From Pseudorhizobium tarimense (lineage in GTDB: Bacteria > Pseudomonadota > Alphaproteobacteria > Rhizobiales > Rhizobiaceae): a stretch of 64,000 bases of DNA. The DNA lies in contig NZ_JALJRA010000007.1 in the NCBI RefSeq assembly GCF_022968135.1, positions 1 to 64,000 of the forward strand. Reading direction: 5' to 3'. Both the position numbers and the translations under genes were made by a program. How positions within the stretch are numbered: position 1 is the first letter of the stretch; every line of letters starts with the position of its first letter. Of the stretch, positions 43,563-53,937 are shown one piece after another. Under the pieces are notes generated by a model. That model was not told the DNA's origin. It saw nothing but the letters and a program-made list of their open reading frames with translations, and searched no databases.

Positions 43563-44636
43563 ATGAACATCAAGAGCCTTCTTCTCGGCTCCGCTGCTGC
43601 CCTCGCAGCAGTCTCCGGCGCTCAGGCTGCCGACGCTATCATCGCCGCCGAGCCGGAGCCCATGGAATACGTTCGCGTTTGCGACGCATTCGGCACCGGC
43701 TACTTCTACATCCCGGGCACCGAAACCTGCCTCAAGATCGGCGGTTACGTCCGCGTACAGGTTGATGGTCGCAGCGACTTCGATCTCGGCGGTGTGGATC
43801 TGCAGGACGGTGGCTATCGCACTAACACCCGCGCTCAGCTCCAGTTCGACGCGAAGTCCGACACTGAGCTTGGTGAACTTCATTCAAAGATCACTGTTCG
43901 TGCAAACACCAACGGCGATGACGACTTCTATATGGAAGAGTCTTATCTTGCCATTGGCGGCCTTCGCGTAGGTTATTTCTACAACTACTTTGATACCGGG
44001 CTTCCGGGCGAGACCTTCCTGTCCGACGGTGGTCCGATCGCGGGTGCTGGCTACATCGGTGGCGACACGCTGAACAACTCAATTCGCTACACCTTCGAGG
44101 GCGATGCATTCTCGGCCTATGTTCAGGCCGATGCGTTCGATTCTCAGGACGGCTGGAAGACGGATGCTGCTGGCAACGATGACGAGATCGGTGTCAACGC
44201 TCTCATCGGCGGTGCATTCGGCGGCGTTGCCGTCAACCTCTTCGGTGCCTACGAATTCGAGAACGAAGATGGCGTCGTTGCCTCCACGCTGACGGCAAAT
44301 GTTGGGCCGGGTACTCTGGGCATCATGGGCGTCTACTCGTTCGGCGCCAGCCGCTACTGGGACTTCTCTGAATGGTCGATCGGCGCGGAATACGCCATCG
44401 CCGTTACTGAAAAGTTCAGCATCGCTCCTGGCGTTCAGTACTGGGACAACATCCTGTATGATGCTGATGGCGATTACGAGGATGGCAGTGCATGGCGCGT
44501 TGGCGTAACTGCGGACTACGCCATCACCCAGGGCTTGGCATTGAAGGCTACGGTCAACTACACCGACGTTGATGCCGGTGCGCTGGGCGATGGCGATCGT
44601 TGGGACGGTTTTGTACGTCTTCAGCGCTCGTTCTAA
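43563..44636 (+). CDS. Porin (RopA / alphaproteobacterial porin_2 family)
   Basis: A 357-aa outer-membrane trimeric porin. Signal peptide MNIKSLLLGSAAALAAVSGAQA, then ADAIIAAEPEPMEYVRVCDAFGTGYFYIPGTETCLKIGGYVR with the characteristic paired cysteines. The rest is 16-strand beta barrel with an acidic loop 3 region and a C-terminal aromatic strand WDGFVRLQRSF (final Phe needed for BAM recognition). Start at 43563 from the SD and signal peptide. A strong hairpin terminator follows. Permits diffusion of small hydrophilic solutes. Confidence 0.93.
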   Translation: MNIKSLLLGSAAALAAVSGAQAADAIIAAEPEPMEYVRVCDAFGTGYFYIPGTETCLKIGGYVRVQVDGRSDFDLGGVDLQDGGYRTNTRAQLQFDAKSDTELGELHSKITVRANTNGDDDFYMEESYLAIGGLRVGYFYNYFDTGLPGETFLSDGGPIAGAGYIGGDTLNNSIRYTFEGDAFSAYVQADAFDSQDGWKTDAAGNDDEIGVNALIGGAFGGVAVNLFGAYEFENEDGVVASTLTANVGPGTLGIMGVYSFGASRYWDFSEWSIGAEYAIAVTEKFSIAPGVQYWDNILYDADGDYEDGSAWRVGVTADYAITQGLALKATVNYTDVDAGALGDGDRWDGFVRLQRSF

Positions 44637-44658
44637 TCTGACTTAGTTCAGACGGGAT

Positions 44659-44691
44659 AAAAGCTCGCAGCCCCATGGGCTGCGAGCTTTT
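44659..44691 (+). terminator. Rho-independent terminator of the porin gene
   Basis: AAAAGCTCGCAGCCC (44659-44673) pairs perfectly with GGGCTGCGAGCTTTT (44677-44691) around a CAT loop: a 15-bp stem ending in T residues. Confidence 0.9.
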
Positions 44692-45421
44692 GACGTTGCT
44701 GTTGTGCAAGATGCGGGATGATTGTTCGCGTTGACGTCGGATTTTTTTCGTTGTCAAGCGTTGATGAAGCAGTCGAACATCGTTTCTTTGCCTATAGAAG
44801 AGGCAAGAGAAGTGATCTGGCAGCCAAGGCTGATCCGGACGCTAAGAGCGAGTTCAGCAACTTTAGGCCCGCCTATTCGGTTAATCTTCAGTCCCACCAG
44901 GGCCGCCCAGTCAAGGTCGCCCAAAGCACCAGCCTGTCCGCATTGTTCCACAAGTATGGCTGCATACTTTCGGAAGCTGGTAGTCACCGGAATAACGTAG
45001 CGGCTTTCATTTCCGAGCTTTGCGACATCCTCCTCGGAGAAACGTTTGAAACATTCTCCCAGGAGAAGGTCGACAGGCTCGCAACGCTTAGCAGATTTCC
45101 GCGGAAAGCGTACAAGAGGGCGACATAAATAGCCTTTCCGAATTAAACCGCCAGTAAGAAGAACACGCTGGCCGTATCAGGTTCCTCGAATACGACGAGG
45201 AGGATCGTTTATTCTCAGCCATCGGCATGAAGACGGTCATTACCGTGATTTGTGCTTTTCTCTCGTAGATACTGGCGCACGCCTCGGCGAATTCTCTTTT
45301 GGCGAAAAGAAAGGTTTGGCCGGTTGTCGAAGGCTGGTCAGGCCGACATCCAGGCTCCTGATCACATCGGGGCAATGGCAAACCTGAGTTGTGTGGGTCG
45401 AAAACCGCCGTACAAGGATCG
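44692..45421. other. Stretch without a recognised gene
   Basis: Two overlapping candidates, 44718-45128 plus (ending in ISELCDILLGETFETFSQEK and VDRLATLSRFPRKAYKRAT) and 44754-44987 minus (MTTSFRKYAAILVEQCGQAG...), look partly protein-like but neither has a good SD or known relative. They cannot both be real. Nothing is recognised between 45129 and 45421. Confidence 0.35.
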
Positions 45422-45563
45422 TGGCTTTCGCGGATGCTCGCGAAGAAGCCGTGCGTGCCAATGGCGATCTCACTGGCGAACTAGATGGCTCGGTCAACAT
45501 GGGCCATGCTGACGAAGCGGGAAGATTATCGAGACCCAGCTTGGCAATGGCAGCGTGAGAGGA
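45422..45563 (+). pseudogene. IS110-family transposase, C-terminal remnant
   Basis: Plus frame: WLSRMLAKKPCVPMAISLAN, a TAG in place of the usual Lys, then MARSTWAMLTKREDYRDPAW. The LANKMART.WAML.K.EDYR block is the conserved C-terminal part of IS110/IS1111 transposases. The catalytic N-terminal DEDD domain is absent. Confidence 0.65.
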
Positions 45564-45774
45564 AACTGCCGTGGATAGCCGGGACTCGCAAAGAGGTGTG
45601 AGAAGTCGACGACCTGAATGGGCGCATGATCGAACCGATCGGGAACGGGAAAACCAGTTTGGCACTTTGAGCCTGCAAGCTCGGGGTTAAAATTTGGACC
45701 CGCTCCGCAGATCGCCATACAGGCCGGCGGCCTTTGCAAGCGTCGCAACAAAGGGCCTGACAGAAGACCGCACT

Positions 45775-46000
45775 CGATCACACGTAACTAGGTCAATGCC
45801 ACGCATGAAAGGAACTCGTCGGAACCTCGGACATCTCCTGTCTGGCCGGGTGGCGTCAGCCACGCCGGTCCGCATCGGAAAGGCGAGGAGCCGTAGCCGT
45901 TGATGGACGGACAGGAGAAGTCAGATCTCCGGCATAGTAGCTGAGAAGCCAACGGACAAAGTCGGACGACCGGCGGAGGGGGCCCAGTTCTATTTGTCCG
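45775..46000 (+). pseudogene. Group II intron 5' region and maturase start (remnant)
   Basis: The stretch 45780-45902 (AAGGAACTCGTCGGAACCTC..., GGCCGGGTGGCGTCAGCCAC..., GAGGAGCCGTAGCCGTTG) looks like the structured RNA just before intron-encoded proteins. ATG 45903 then reads MDGQEKSD and, after a frameshift, IVAEKPTDKVGRPAEGA, as at the start of bacterial group II intron maturases. The reverse transcriptase domain and the catalytic 3' RNA are absent. Recognised from memory of the family, not by alignment. Confidence 0.5.
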
Positions 46001-46331
46001 CACCTCCACCGTCCCGGTTTTGCATGCCGCCTGACACAACAGGTGAACATTGCGATTTTATTCCCATGTCCACCTCTGGCGGGGTCACTGCTAGCGATAC
46101 GTTAACCACAAGATGGATGACCCAGACTTAGGTACCGAACGAAGAGCGGACGGATATGCAAGGACGCTTGCGTGCCTCAGAGCAACGGATAGGCAGAAGA
46201 CCTTCCGGCGTCTCGTTGTGGTGGGCCATGCCGTGACAAAGCTAACTGTCAGTTGGCATGGCAGCGGGCGGATGACGACGGCTGCTCCACCAAGTCCCAG
46301 CCATTTATCCTCCGCCCGCTGCTACGTTAGT
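46001..46331. other. Stretch without a recognised gene
   Basis: About 330 bp after the intron remnant. The open frame at 46113-46529 overlaps the secreted-protein gene on the other strand and is not protein-like. Nothing else seen. Confidence 0.35.
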
Positions 46332-46580
46332 TCAACTGTCCGAGGAGACAGAACGAGATACCAGCCTCAGCGAACGGTCCTTGTCAATCACATAAATCTC
46401 GTCATAGCGGTGGCCGTCTGCGTAGAACTCGTGGGATACGGTGCTGCCAATAGGTGCCTTCTCAAGTCGAGTGGACGGCTGCCCATTGTAGGTGATGCTA
46501 CCTGGGATAGGCTCTATCGCGAATGCTGAGCTAGCGCCGACAACTGCTGTGAGTAGGGCGAGCGCGAGTGTCTTTTTCAT
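46332..46580 (-). CDS. Small secreted protein
   Basis: An 82-aa protein with a signal peptide MKKTLALALLTAVVGASSAFA. The mature part is IEPIPGSITYNGQPSTRLEKAPIGSTVSHEFYADGHRYDEIYVIDKDRSLRLVSRSV. The ATG 46580 is preferred to a TTG at 46586; AAGGAAA lies about 10 nt upstream. Similar short periplasmic proteins (GS.Y.G...LE.APIGS.V...F..) are common in rhizobia with unknown function. Confidence 0.7.
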   Translation of the reverse strand: MKKTLALALLTAVVGASSAFAIEPIPGSITYNGQPSTRLEKAPIGSTVSHEFYADGHRYDEIYVIDKDRSLRLVSRSVSSDS

Positions 46581-46814
46581 GATCAAATTTCCTTATTTCC
46601 TTCAGGCCGACAATTCTGACGTTCGGCCTGCAATAAGGATCGGGATGCCAGCACCGCTTTTCAATTTCTCCTTTCGCGACCGCTCCTTTTCCAAAAGGCG
46701 AACAATCCGACTGCTCCCTTCACCATCAGCGAGAACTATAAAGTTCAATAGCTTGGCAGGCGCCGGGTGCTGCAGTAGGGAACGGAGGTTCCATTTTACA
46801 AGATCTCTCACAGA

Positions 46815-48072
46815 GAGGTGGCTCGGGAAATCTGCCCAGCTAGGATAAGTGGAATTTCTGCCTGACTTCGGCTTGGATCGGGAACAGGAGCCCATTTCAG
46901 GACGACCGCGCCGGAACCACAGCCCGGCTTTCAAGGCAAAGTGGCGCTTGCCGCCATCCGAGGTGAGCAGACGCTGGTGGAACTATCCCGGCAGTTTGAC
47001 GTTCACGTCAACCAGATCAAGCAGTGGAAAGACCAGCTCCTTGAGGGGGCGACAGGCGTTTTCGGCGATGAAGCGAAGTCGGAACCGGCGGGTCCAACCG
47101 TCGATGTCAAACGCTGCATGTCAAGATCGGGGAGCTGACACTGGAGAATGATTTTAGCCGGCGCGCTCGGCAAGGCGGGATCGCTGGGCGGAAAGAAATG
47201 ATCGACCGCGAGCACAAACGCTCTGTGTCGCGCCAGGCAAAGCTTCTCGGCTTCAGCCGTGGCAGCGTTTATGATCTTCCTCGTCCAGTGTCTGACTGCG
47301 ATATGGCCCTTATGCGACGGGTTGACGAACTGCATCTCAACTACCCGTTCGCCGGAAATCGGGTGCTGCAAGGGCTATTGAGGGAAGAAGGGCTGGGAAC
47401 GGGGCGGCGGCACGTCGCCACGCTGATGAAGAATGTGGGCATCGAGGCGATCTATCGTCGCCCGAATACGTCGAAACCGGCACCTGGGCACAAAATCTAT
47501 CCCTACCTCCTGCGAAAGATGGCGGTCACCCAGCCCAACCAGGTGTGGGCAATGGACATAACCTACGCTCCGATGGCTCCCGGTTTTGTTTATCTCTGCG
47601 CCGTCGTGGACTGGTTCAGCCGGAGGTCCTGTCATGGCGGCTGTCGATCACGATGGAGGCATCCTTTTGCATCGAAGCAGCCGAGGAAGCACTGGCCCGT
47701 TACGGCAACACCGCCAGGGCTCGCAGTTCACCTCGATGGACTTCACGGCGGTGCTGAAGAAGGCTGAGATCGTCATCTCGATGGACGGCAAGAGCGCGTG
47801 GCGAGACAATGGTCTTCGTCGAACGGCTCTGGCGTTCGCTCAAATACGAGGAGGTCTATCTCCACGCCTACAAGGCCGTGTCTGAGGCCCGCGCGGGCAT
47901 CGGCAGAGATCTGAACTTCTACAACAGCCGGCGCCCAGATTCATCACTTAACCGGCAGACGCCGGATCGGGCCTACTTCAACGCGCTGGCACCAATGATG
48001 GTGGCGGCATAATCGAGGCGGAAATCCACTTAACGAAAGGCCCGAAGCTGTTCAGACAAACCGAGCCACCTC
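46815..48072 (+). mobile_element. IS3-family insertion sequence, complete ends but broken genes
   Basis: About 1258 bp with inverted ends GAGGTGGCTCGG at 46815-46826 and its complement at 48061-48072; a second inner match AAGTGG(A)ATTTC(T/C)GCC lies further in on both sides. OrfA: NHSPAFKAK then one base lost, then VALAAIRGEQTLVELSRQFD and VNQIKQWKDQLLEGATGVFG. OrfB: SVSRQAKLLGFSRGSVYDLP, QPNQVWAMDITYAPMAPGFV (first Asp), GSQFTSMDF (second Asp) and VERLWRSLKYEEVYLHAY (Glu), but with several frame shifts around 47630-47810. The last block runs to 48012. Inactive, though it could be moved in trans. Confidence 0.8.
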
Positions 48073-48142
48073 GCAGGTTCTATCGCTTGCTAGAAAGAGG
48101 ATTAGGCGAGGGAGGAGCATTTAGCACCTCCCCCTCTCCAGA

Positions 48143-48535
48143 TTAGCAGGAGGTCCCTGCATTCCCGGCAGTACTGGGGTCGGGCGTCGCAGATGTAGGA
48201 TTGCCAGCGGTAGCTGCCACGCCCGGCGCGGCAGGCGCACCGCAGTTGGTGTTGGAGCTGTCTTGCGTGTTGGTCTGCTGCGACCCGCCCGCACCCAGGT
48301 TGGAAGATCCGTTGCCTGCGGCTCCACCCTCGTCCGAACCGGCCTCTCCGCTCGTTGCACCGGCTGTAGTGCCACCAGCACCTTCCCCTGCCCCAGATCC
48401 GGCATTCGAGCCTGCGGTTCCACCTGCGTCCGATCCGGCCTCGCCGCTGGTGCCCCCGCTTGGGCTGCTCTGCGCAACTGCTGCCGTGGCAAGACCAAGC
48501 GAAAGGGCGGTGACTGTCAAAAGCTTCGAAATCAT
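48143..48535 (-). CDS. Secreted Gly/Ser/Ala-rich low-complexity protein
   Basis: A 130-aa protein. Signal peptide MISKLLTVTALSLGLATAAVAQ; mature part built of loose repeats around GTSGEAGSDAGG / GATSGEAGSDEGG and ending with two cysteines (NTNCGAP and GTSC). AAAGGA upstream of ATG 48535. The open frame to 48637 has no such SD. Similar Gly/Ser-rich periplasmic or surface proteins occur in rhizobia; function unknown. Confidence 0.65.
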   Translation of the reverse strand: MISKLLTVTALSLGLATAAVAQSSPSGGTSGEAGSDAGGTAGSNAGSGAGEGAGGTTAGATSGEAGSDEGGAAGNGSSNLGAGGSQQTNTQDSSNTNCGAPAAPGVAATAGNPTSATPDPSTAGNAGTSC

Positions 48536-48869
48536 CTTGCAGATCCTTTTATCTTGTAGTGCCTTTAAGGCTTTGCGGAGGTCCAACGGCTTTGATGGAC
48601 TAAAGTTCCTTGCCTTCGCTACGCATCCGCTGCCCACGTCATGCCTTGTGGCGTTTTCAACGTCTTAGAGCCCGCCGCGAGAGGCAGGTTCTGCTCTTCG
48701 CCGTCATACTTCTCTGATTGTTGTTCTGATCTTGAGCATTGTCGGCTACGATGGCAGTCAGCGAGGTTCGCATGGCAATGGCGAGCAACAGGCGACAACC
48801 TTGACCTGCCAGATGATTGGTCGGACCGAAGTCATTTCTTCTGTGGCATCCATACTGCATCGACCTCTT

Positions 48870-49158
48870 CCCTGGTCGCCGCCGGTTCCGACCCCGCTTC
48901 ATCGCCGAAAACGCCTGTCGCCCCGTCAAGGAGCTGGTCTTTCCACTGCCTGATCTGGTTGGCGTGTACGTCGAACTGCGGGGATAGTTCCACCATCGTC
49001 TGCTCACCTCGGATGGCGGCAAGCCACCTTTGCCTTGAAAGCCGGGCTGTGGTTCCGGCGTGGTCGTCTTGACATGGGCTCTCCTGTTCCCGGCATCCAA
49101 GCCGAAGTCAGGCAGAAACTCCACTTACCCTAGCTGGGCAGATTTCCCGAGCCACCTC
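48870..49158 (-). mobile_element. Second, partial copy of the same IS3-family element, inverted
   Basis: Reading leftwards from 49158: the same terminal GAGGTGGCTCGG, then the same next 200 bp as the element at 46815 (GGAAATCTGCCCAGCTA..., OrfA start NHSPAFKAK, IKQWKDQLL, ATGVFGDEA) with small differences. Sequence likeness stops near 48870. The two copies face each other and enclose the Gly/Ser-rich gene. Confidence 0.75.
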
Positions 49159-49349
49159 TCCTGACTGGCATCTATAGGACATTGTCTGGAACCCCGAGTT
49201 GCTTCCTTCAACCGACTGAGTTTGCGAGAGGCCGCTCTTAGTATGGTAAGCGAGATAGCGTCAGTGCCGAATCCGGCCGATGGTCGTCCATTTGTCAATT
49301 TGCTGGGGAGTGCTCCAGGCCTGATATCGGCGATCGGCCACCTCATCCG

Positions 49350-49703
49350 TCACCACGTAAAACGGCGCTGCGCACTTGACGCAGTACCGGCAGCATCGCC
49401 GCGGGCACTGACGTAGGTGCTGTCGATGGAGGTGCTTTTGGTGACCGCGCCAGACGTCGCGAGCGCCTCGACCAATTCAGTCCAGAACCGTTTGCGAGAC
49501 CAACGGTTGAAGCGGTTGTAGACCGTGGTCGAAGGGCCATAGTCGCGCGGACAATCGCACCACCGGCAGCCGACCTTGAGAACGTGGATGATGCCGGAGA
49601 TCACTCGACGATCATCGACCCGGCGAGCCCCGCCCTTGTTCCTCGGCAACAGGCGCTCAATGACCGCCCATTGCTCGTCCGACAGCCAAAACAAGCGACC
49701 CAT
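49350..49703 (-). pseudogene. IS5-family transposase, N-terminal part
   Basis: From ATG 49703: MGRLFWLSDEQWAVIERLLP, RVDDRRVISGIIHVLKVGCR, WCDCPRDYGPSTTVYNRFNR, WSRKRFWTELVEAL, then TSIDSTYVSARGDAAG with the first catalytic Asp. It stops at 49350 soon after, so the second half of the DDE domain is missing or destroyed. This is the OrfA-type half of an IS5 (IS1031-like) element. Confidence 0.75.
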
Positions 49704-50145
49704 TCAAGCCTCCAATCGATCGATTGGAAAACTTGAATCTGATTTGCCGCGGCAAAATCAACATGATAAACGGGTTTCGACCCTAGAAAGCACAGCCATC
49801 GGTGCTGGGCCTTTTCAGCGCGCCGTTTGTTCTCGCCTCTATCCGACGAAGAAACTCCCGCACCAGCCGCGAGCGCCTGTCTTGGCTGCCTTGACGCCGC
49901 CCAATGGCCGCGCTCAATTTTCATACTGAGCGCGTAACTGGCTTATGGTTCGTTGGCGGGATATGCGCGAGTGTCACGGCGCTGGCCACAGAGACGGGGA
50001 AAGCAGGTCGTTCCGGATCCTGCCGAATGCAACCGGGTCTTAGCCTATATCTCAAAGTTTCGAGGGTCCGGTATCTTGCCGCGCCTTTCTTGTTGGTGGC
50101 AAAGCTCGAACTGATCGACCCACGATTTTGAACATCCCAGCTTAA
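49704..50145. other. Stretch without a recognised gene
   Basis: About 440 bp between the IS5 remnant and the transglycosylase gene. Open frames here (49576-49929, 49904-50131) are not protein-like. Marks the border between the IS-rich zone and the conserved core. Confidence 0.4.
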
Positions 50146-52242
50146 CTACCTGTCCGCGGCCATTTGCTGCCGCCCAAACCTGAGATCCCTTTCGATATCG
50201 GCATTCTGCCCGAGCCGGGTCTTGTAGACCTGGTAATTTTCCATGATCCGCTGCACATAGCTGCGCGTCTCGGGGAAGGGGATGCGCTCGATCCAGTCGA
50301 CCACCGCTTCGATCGGCTTGCCACGTGGGTCCCCGTAGCGCTCGATCCATTCGCGCACCCGCCTTGGCCCCGCATTGTAGGCGATAAAAGTGAGGACGTA
50401 GGAGCCGTCGAAACTGTTGATCTGTTCGCCAAGATAATGTGCGCCGAGCGTGGCGTTGTATCCGGGGTCATCGGTCAGCCGGGCCGGCGCATAGGCAAGG
50501 CCGTGTCGCTTCGCCACCGCCTTGGCGGTGCCGGGCAGGAGTTGCAGCAGACCGCGGGCATTAGCCGGTGATACGGCCGCCGGATTGAAGGCGCTTTCCT
50601 GACGAGCAACGGAATAGGCCAGCGCTTTTCCCGATCCTTCTATGTTCGCGCTTGTCGGGATAACGCCCGTCGGGAAGGCAAGCGCGGCAACGTCGCGGCC
50701 CTCTGAGAAGGCCGTCTTGCCGATTTGCAGGGCGAGATTGTGGTCCCCGCGTTTCTCTGCCTCCGCCGCCAGGAGAGAAAGCTCGCCTGGGCTGATGATC
50801 TGCTTTGCCAGCGCCTTCATCAGCGTGTCGGCTCGCTTCTCATGGCCGACGGCCTGCAGCAGGGCGATCGCCTTCACCGGTGCGCGGCTTGCAAATGTAT
50901 GGCGGTCGCTGTCGCTTGGCATCGGTGTGGCGACGTTCAGCGTTTTCATGCCAATCCGCGCAGCCGCAAGCTGACCGTAGAAACTTCCGGCATAGGCGGC
51001 GGCCTTTTCGTAGAGCGCTCTCACCTCGCTCGCCGATGCCTCGTCCGCAGCACGAGCCTCGGCGGTGCGGCCGAGCCAGTACCAGGCGCGCGAGGCCGAT
51101 ATCGGTCCGTTGGCGAGCTCCAAAACGCGCTTGAAATGACGTTCGGCAGCGGCAGTGTCATTGAGGTTGCGCAGCGCGTACCATCCTGCGTGGAATTCTG
51201 CGTCTACGATATCGGTTGCCCGCTCCGCGTCATGCGCCGAGACTATTTCATAGGCCCGCTTGTAGTCGCCTTGGTCGGCCAGCCCCCGGGCAATGATGCG
51301 CTTTTCGTCCCACCATTCGGAGCTGTTGATCAAGCGGGTAGCATCGCGCGGGACCTTCTTCAGCAGCGCCGCGGCCTCTTCATACTTATCCTGCCGGCGC
51401 AACCGCTCGATCTGCAGGAACAGATAGGCCGGATCATCGCTCCAAGACTTGTCGACTGCCTCAAGTAGGCTGCCGGCGTTCTTGGCTTCGCGGATCACCG
51501 CCGTCCAGGCCTTGTAGAGCGAGTGCGCCTCGCCGAGCTCGGAAAACCGCTTCGCTTGCGAGACGCGGCTACGATACATCAGGTAGTCCATGCGCGCCTT
51601 GTGGTCTGCCTTGGTCAGACCCTCGCCAAACACCTCAAGAACGCGATTTTCCAGCGCTACGTCCAGCGGATCGCTCTTCCAGAGCTGCCGGATCATCTCT
51701 AAGGCTTCCTCGCTCTTGCCCTCGTGGTCGAGCGCGCGGGCGAGCGTGTAGCGTCCTTCTGGCGTCTCCGGCGGCGCTTCTTTGAAGAACGCCTGCACTG
51801 TCGCTGCCTCAGCACTTTCCAGGAAGAGAGCCCGTTCCGCCTGTGCCCTCAGTGCTTCCACGCCGGGCCAACCGAGCAGTTCCTGTTCTGCGGCGGCAAC
51901 CTCCCGAAAGGGTACGCGAGAACTACCGGAGGTAGCAAGCGCCCAGGTGAGGATCTGGCGGTCCAAGGATCCGGCCGGCATCCCATCGCGGACGGAAAGC
52001 GTGCGTTTCATGTCCCCATCAGAGAGAGCGTCGAGGCCGATCTTCAGCACGGGCGCAGGTGTCAGCCGATCGCCTCTCGGCAACGCACCGCCGGGAAGCA
52101 GCGTATTGAATGCTGCCGTACTTGGGCTATCCGGCTTGACGTAGGGCAGCGGCACAGCTGTTTCGGGCAGCGGATCTGCGATCGATGTGCCGCTTGCAAG
52201 CGGCACGGCCAGGGCAGTCAGCAGCAGTATCGGCGTTCTCAT
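50146..52242 (-). CDS. slt: Soluble lytic murein transglycosylase
   Basis: A 698-aa periplasmic enzyme that cleaves peptidoglycan to 1,6-anhydromuramyl products. Signal peptide MRTPILLLTALAVPLASGTSIA; a long helical superhelical domain (TPR/U-shaped, about residues 60-500). The C-terminal SLT domain has ARQESAFNPAAVSPANARGLLQLLPGTA, whose Glu is the catalytic acid, and LTFIAYNAGPRRVREWIERYG. The start at 52242 matches the signal peptide; an upstream ATG at 52275 adds 11 residues. Divergent from dapA, the usual rhizobial arrangement. Confidence 0.92.
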   Translation of the reverse strand: MRTPILLLTALAVPLASGTSIADPLPETAVPLPYVKPDSPSTAAFNTLLPGGALPRGDRLTPAPVLKIGLDALSDGDMKRTLSVRDGMPAGSLDRQILTWALATSGSSRVPFREVAAAEQELLGWPGVEALRAQAERALFLESAEAATVQAFFKEAPPETPEGRYTLARALDHEGKSEEALEMIRQLWKSDPLDVALENRVLEVFGEGLTKADHKARMDYLMYRSRVSQAKRFSELGEAHSLYKAWTAVIREAKNAGSLLEAVDKSWSDDPAYLFLQIERLRRQDKYEEAAALLKKVPRDATRLINSSEWWDEKRIIARGLADQGDYKRAYEIVSAHDAERATDIVDAEFHAGWYALRNLNDTAAAERHFKRVLELANGPISASRAWYWLGRTAEARAADEASASEVRALYEKAAAYAGSFYGQLAAARIGMKTLNVATPMPSDSDRHTFASRAPVKAIALLQAVGHEKRADTLMKALAKQIISPGELSLLAAEAEKRGDHNLALQIGKTAFSEGRDVAALAFPTGVIPTSANIEGSGKALAYSVARQESAFNPAAVSPANARGLLQLLPGTAKAVAKRHGLAYAPARLTDDPGYNATLGAHYLGEQINSFDGSYVLTFIAYNAGPRRVREWIERYGDPRGKPIEAVVDWIERIPFPETRSYVQRIMENYQVYKTRLGQNADIERDLRFGRQQMAADR

Positions 52243-52468
52243 CCGACGACTCGCAAAGAAGATAGACAATCCCACCTCATATTAGCTGCCTCTCGTGTTA
52301 ACAGAGGCTTACTGAAACTCGTGAAAATTGCGCCACTTCTCAGTGGCGACATACAAGAAGAAATCGCCAAAGCATCCGCTTGTCGTGGCATTCCCACCGC
52401 TCTAATGTGCGCCACCTTATTCACGGAATGCGGCCGAAGCATGGATTGCAGGTCGCCAGGAGTTTTGC

Positions 52469-53353
52469 ATGTTCAAGGGATCGATGCCCGCACTCGTCAC
52501 GCCGTTCAAGGAAGATGGGACAGTTGACGAGGAAGCCTTTGCGGCCCACGTGGAGTGGCAGATTGCAGAAGGTAGCAGCGGTCTGGTCCCAGTGGGAACG
52601 ACGGGGGAATCGCCCACGCTGTCGCATGCCGAGCACAAGCGCGTCGTCGAGCTTTGCATCGAGGTTGCCGCAAAGCGCGTCCCGGTCATCGCCGGCGCGG
52701 GGTCGAACAATACTCGCGAGGCGATTGAGCTTGCCACCCATGCGCAGAAGGCCGGCGCAGACGCTCTCCTGGTGGTGACACCCTATTATAACAAGCCGAC
52801 CCAGAAGGGCCTCTTCGTCCATTTCTCAGCCATCGCCGAGGCGGTGACGTTGCCCATCTTCATCTACAACATTCCGGGGCGGTCGGTGATCGACATGTCG
52901 CCGGAAACGATGGGGGCGCTTGCAAAGGCGCACAAGAACATTGCCGGTGTCAAGGATGCGACGGGAAAGCTCGAGCGCGTATCAGAGCAACGCATCACCT
53001 GCGGCAAGGACTTCATCCAGCTGTCCGGCGAAGATGCCACGGCGCTCGGCTTCAATGCCCATGGCGGCGTGGGCTGTATCTCGGTCACTGCCAATGTGGC
53101 GCCACGCCTTTGCGCCGAGTTCCAGGCGGCAACCCTTGCCGGCGATTATACCAAAGCTCTCGAGTACCAGGACAGGCTGATGCCGCTGCACAAGGCGATC
53201 TTCCTGGAGCCGGGCGTCTGCGGCGCCAAATATGGGTTGTGGAAGACGAGAGGGGTTAGCCGCTCCGTCCGTTCGCCGCTGATGTCGGCGCTGGAGCCGG
53301 CTACGGAGAACGCCATCGATTCGGCACTGAGACACGCCGCGCTTCTCAACTAG
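52469..53353 (+). CDS. dapA: 4-hydroxy-tetrahydrodipicolinate synthase
   Basis: A 294-aa class I aldolase-fold enzyme that condenses pyruvate with aspartate semialdehyde in lysine/diaminopimelate synthesis. Motifs: [50 protein letters not shown] (active-site Tyr and Arg) and [14 protein letters not shown] with the Schiff-base Lys. [14 protein letters not shown] is also typical. Full length. AGGAG 7 nt upstream of the ATG. Upstream of smpB. Confidence 0.97.
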   Translation: MFKGSMPALVTPFKEDGTVDEEAFAAHVEWQIAEGSSGLVPVGTTGESPTLSHAEHKRVVELCIEVAAKRVPVIAGAGSNNTREAIELATHAQKAGADALLVVTPYYNKPTQKGLFVHFSAIAEAVTLPIFIYNIPGRSVIDMSPETMGALAKAHKNIAGVKDATGKLERVSEQRITCGKDFIQLSGEDATALGFNAHGGVGCISVTANVAPRLCAEFQAATLAGDYTKALEYQDRLMPLHKAIFLEPGVCGAKYGLWKTRGVSRSVRSPLMSALEPATENAIDSALRHAALLN

Positions 53354-53460
53354 TCCGGGCACATGTGCTTCACTTCGCGGTCACTGCGCCTTACATGAGG
53401 GTTGTGTCGTCCGCCGTCTGCGGTAAGCACATCAGGTCACAGAAGAAGAGTTCGCAAAAG

Positions 53461-53937
53461 ATGGCCCCCAAAGGCAGCCAGCGCACGGTGAAGAAGGTCG
53501 TGGCGGAAAACCGCAAAGCCCGCTTCAACTATGAGATCCTCGACACCTATGAGGCCGGCTTGGTGCTGACCGGCACCGAGGTCAAGTCATTGCGCGAAGG
53601 CAAGGCCAACATCGCGGAGTCCTATGCCTCGGACGAGGGGGAGGAGATCTGGCTGATCAACTCCCACCTTCCGGAGTACCTGCAGGCCAACCGCTTCAAC
53701 CATGAGCCGCGCCGCCGCCGCAAGCTGCTCCTCAACAAGCGCGAGATCAACCGGCTGCGCGCCGGTATCAACCGCGAGGGAATGACACTCGTGCCGCTGA
53801 AGATCTACTTCAACGACCGCGGCAGGGCAAAGCTTGAGCTCGCTCTGGCGAAGGGCAAGAAGCTGCACGACAAGCGCGAGACGGTGAAGGAACGAGACTG
53901 GAACCGTCAGAAGAGCCGTCTCCTGAAGGATCATTAG
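53461..53937 (+). CDS. smpB: SsrA-binding protein SmpB
   Basis: A 158-aa tmRNA-binding protein of trans-translation: [68 protein letters not shown] and the basic C-terminal tail [36 protein letters not shown] that inserts in the decoding centre. The start ATG 53461 ([12 protein letters not shown]) is the family start; the frame opens 32 codons earlier. Confidence 0.97.
   Translation: MAPKGSQRTVKKVVAENRKARFNYEILDTYEAGLVLTGTEVKSLREGKANIAESYASDEGEEIWLINSHLPEYLQANRFNHEPRRRRKLLLNKREINRLRAGINREGMTLVPLKIYFNDRGRAKLELALAKGKKLHDKRETVKERDWNRQKSRLLKDH

Noticed and set aside
45240..45665. 141-codon minus frame as a secreted or Ser-rich gene
   Set aside because: It is the antisense of the IS110 remnant and flanking debris.
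46602..46934. 110-codon minus-strand frame upstream of the small secreted gene
   Set aside because: It runs across the IS3 end at 46815, so it is an artefact of the insertion.
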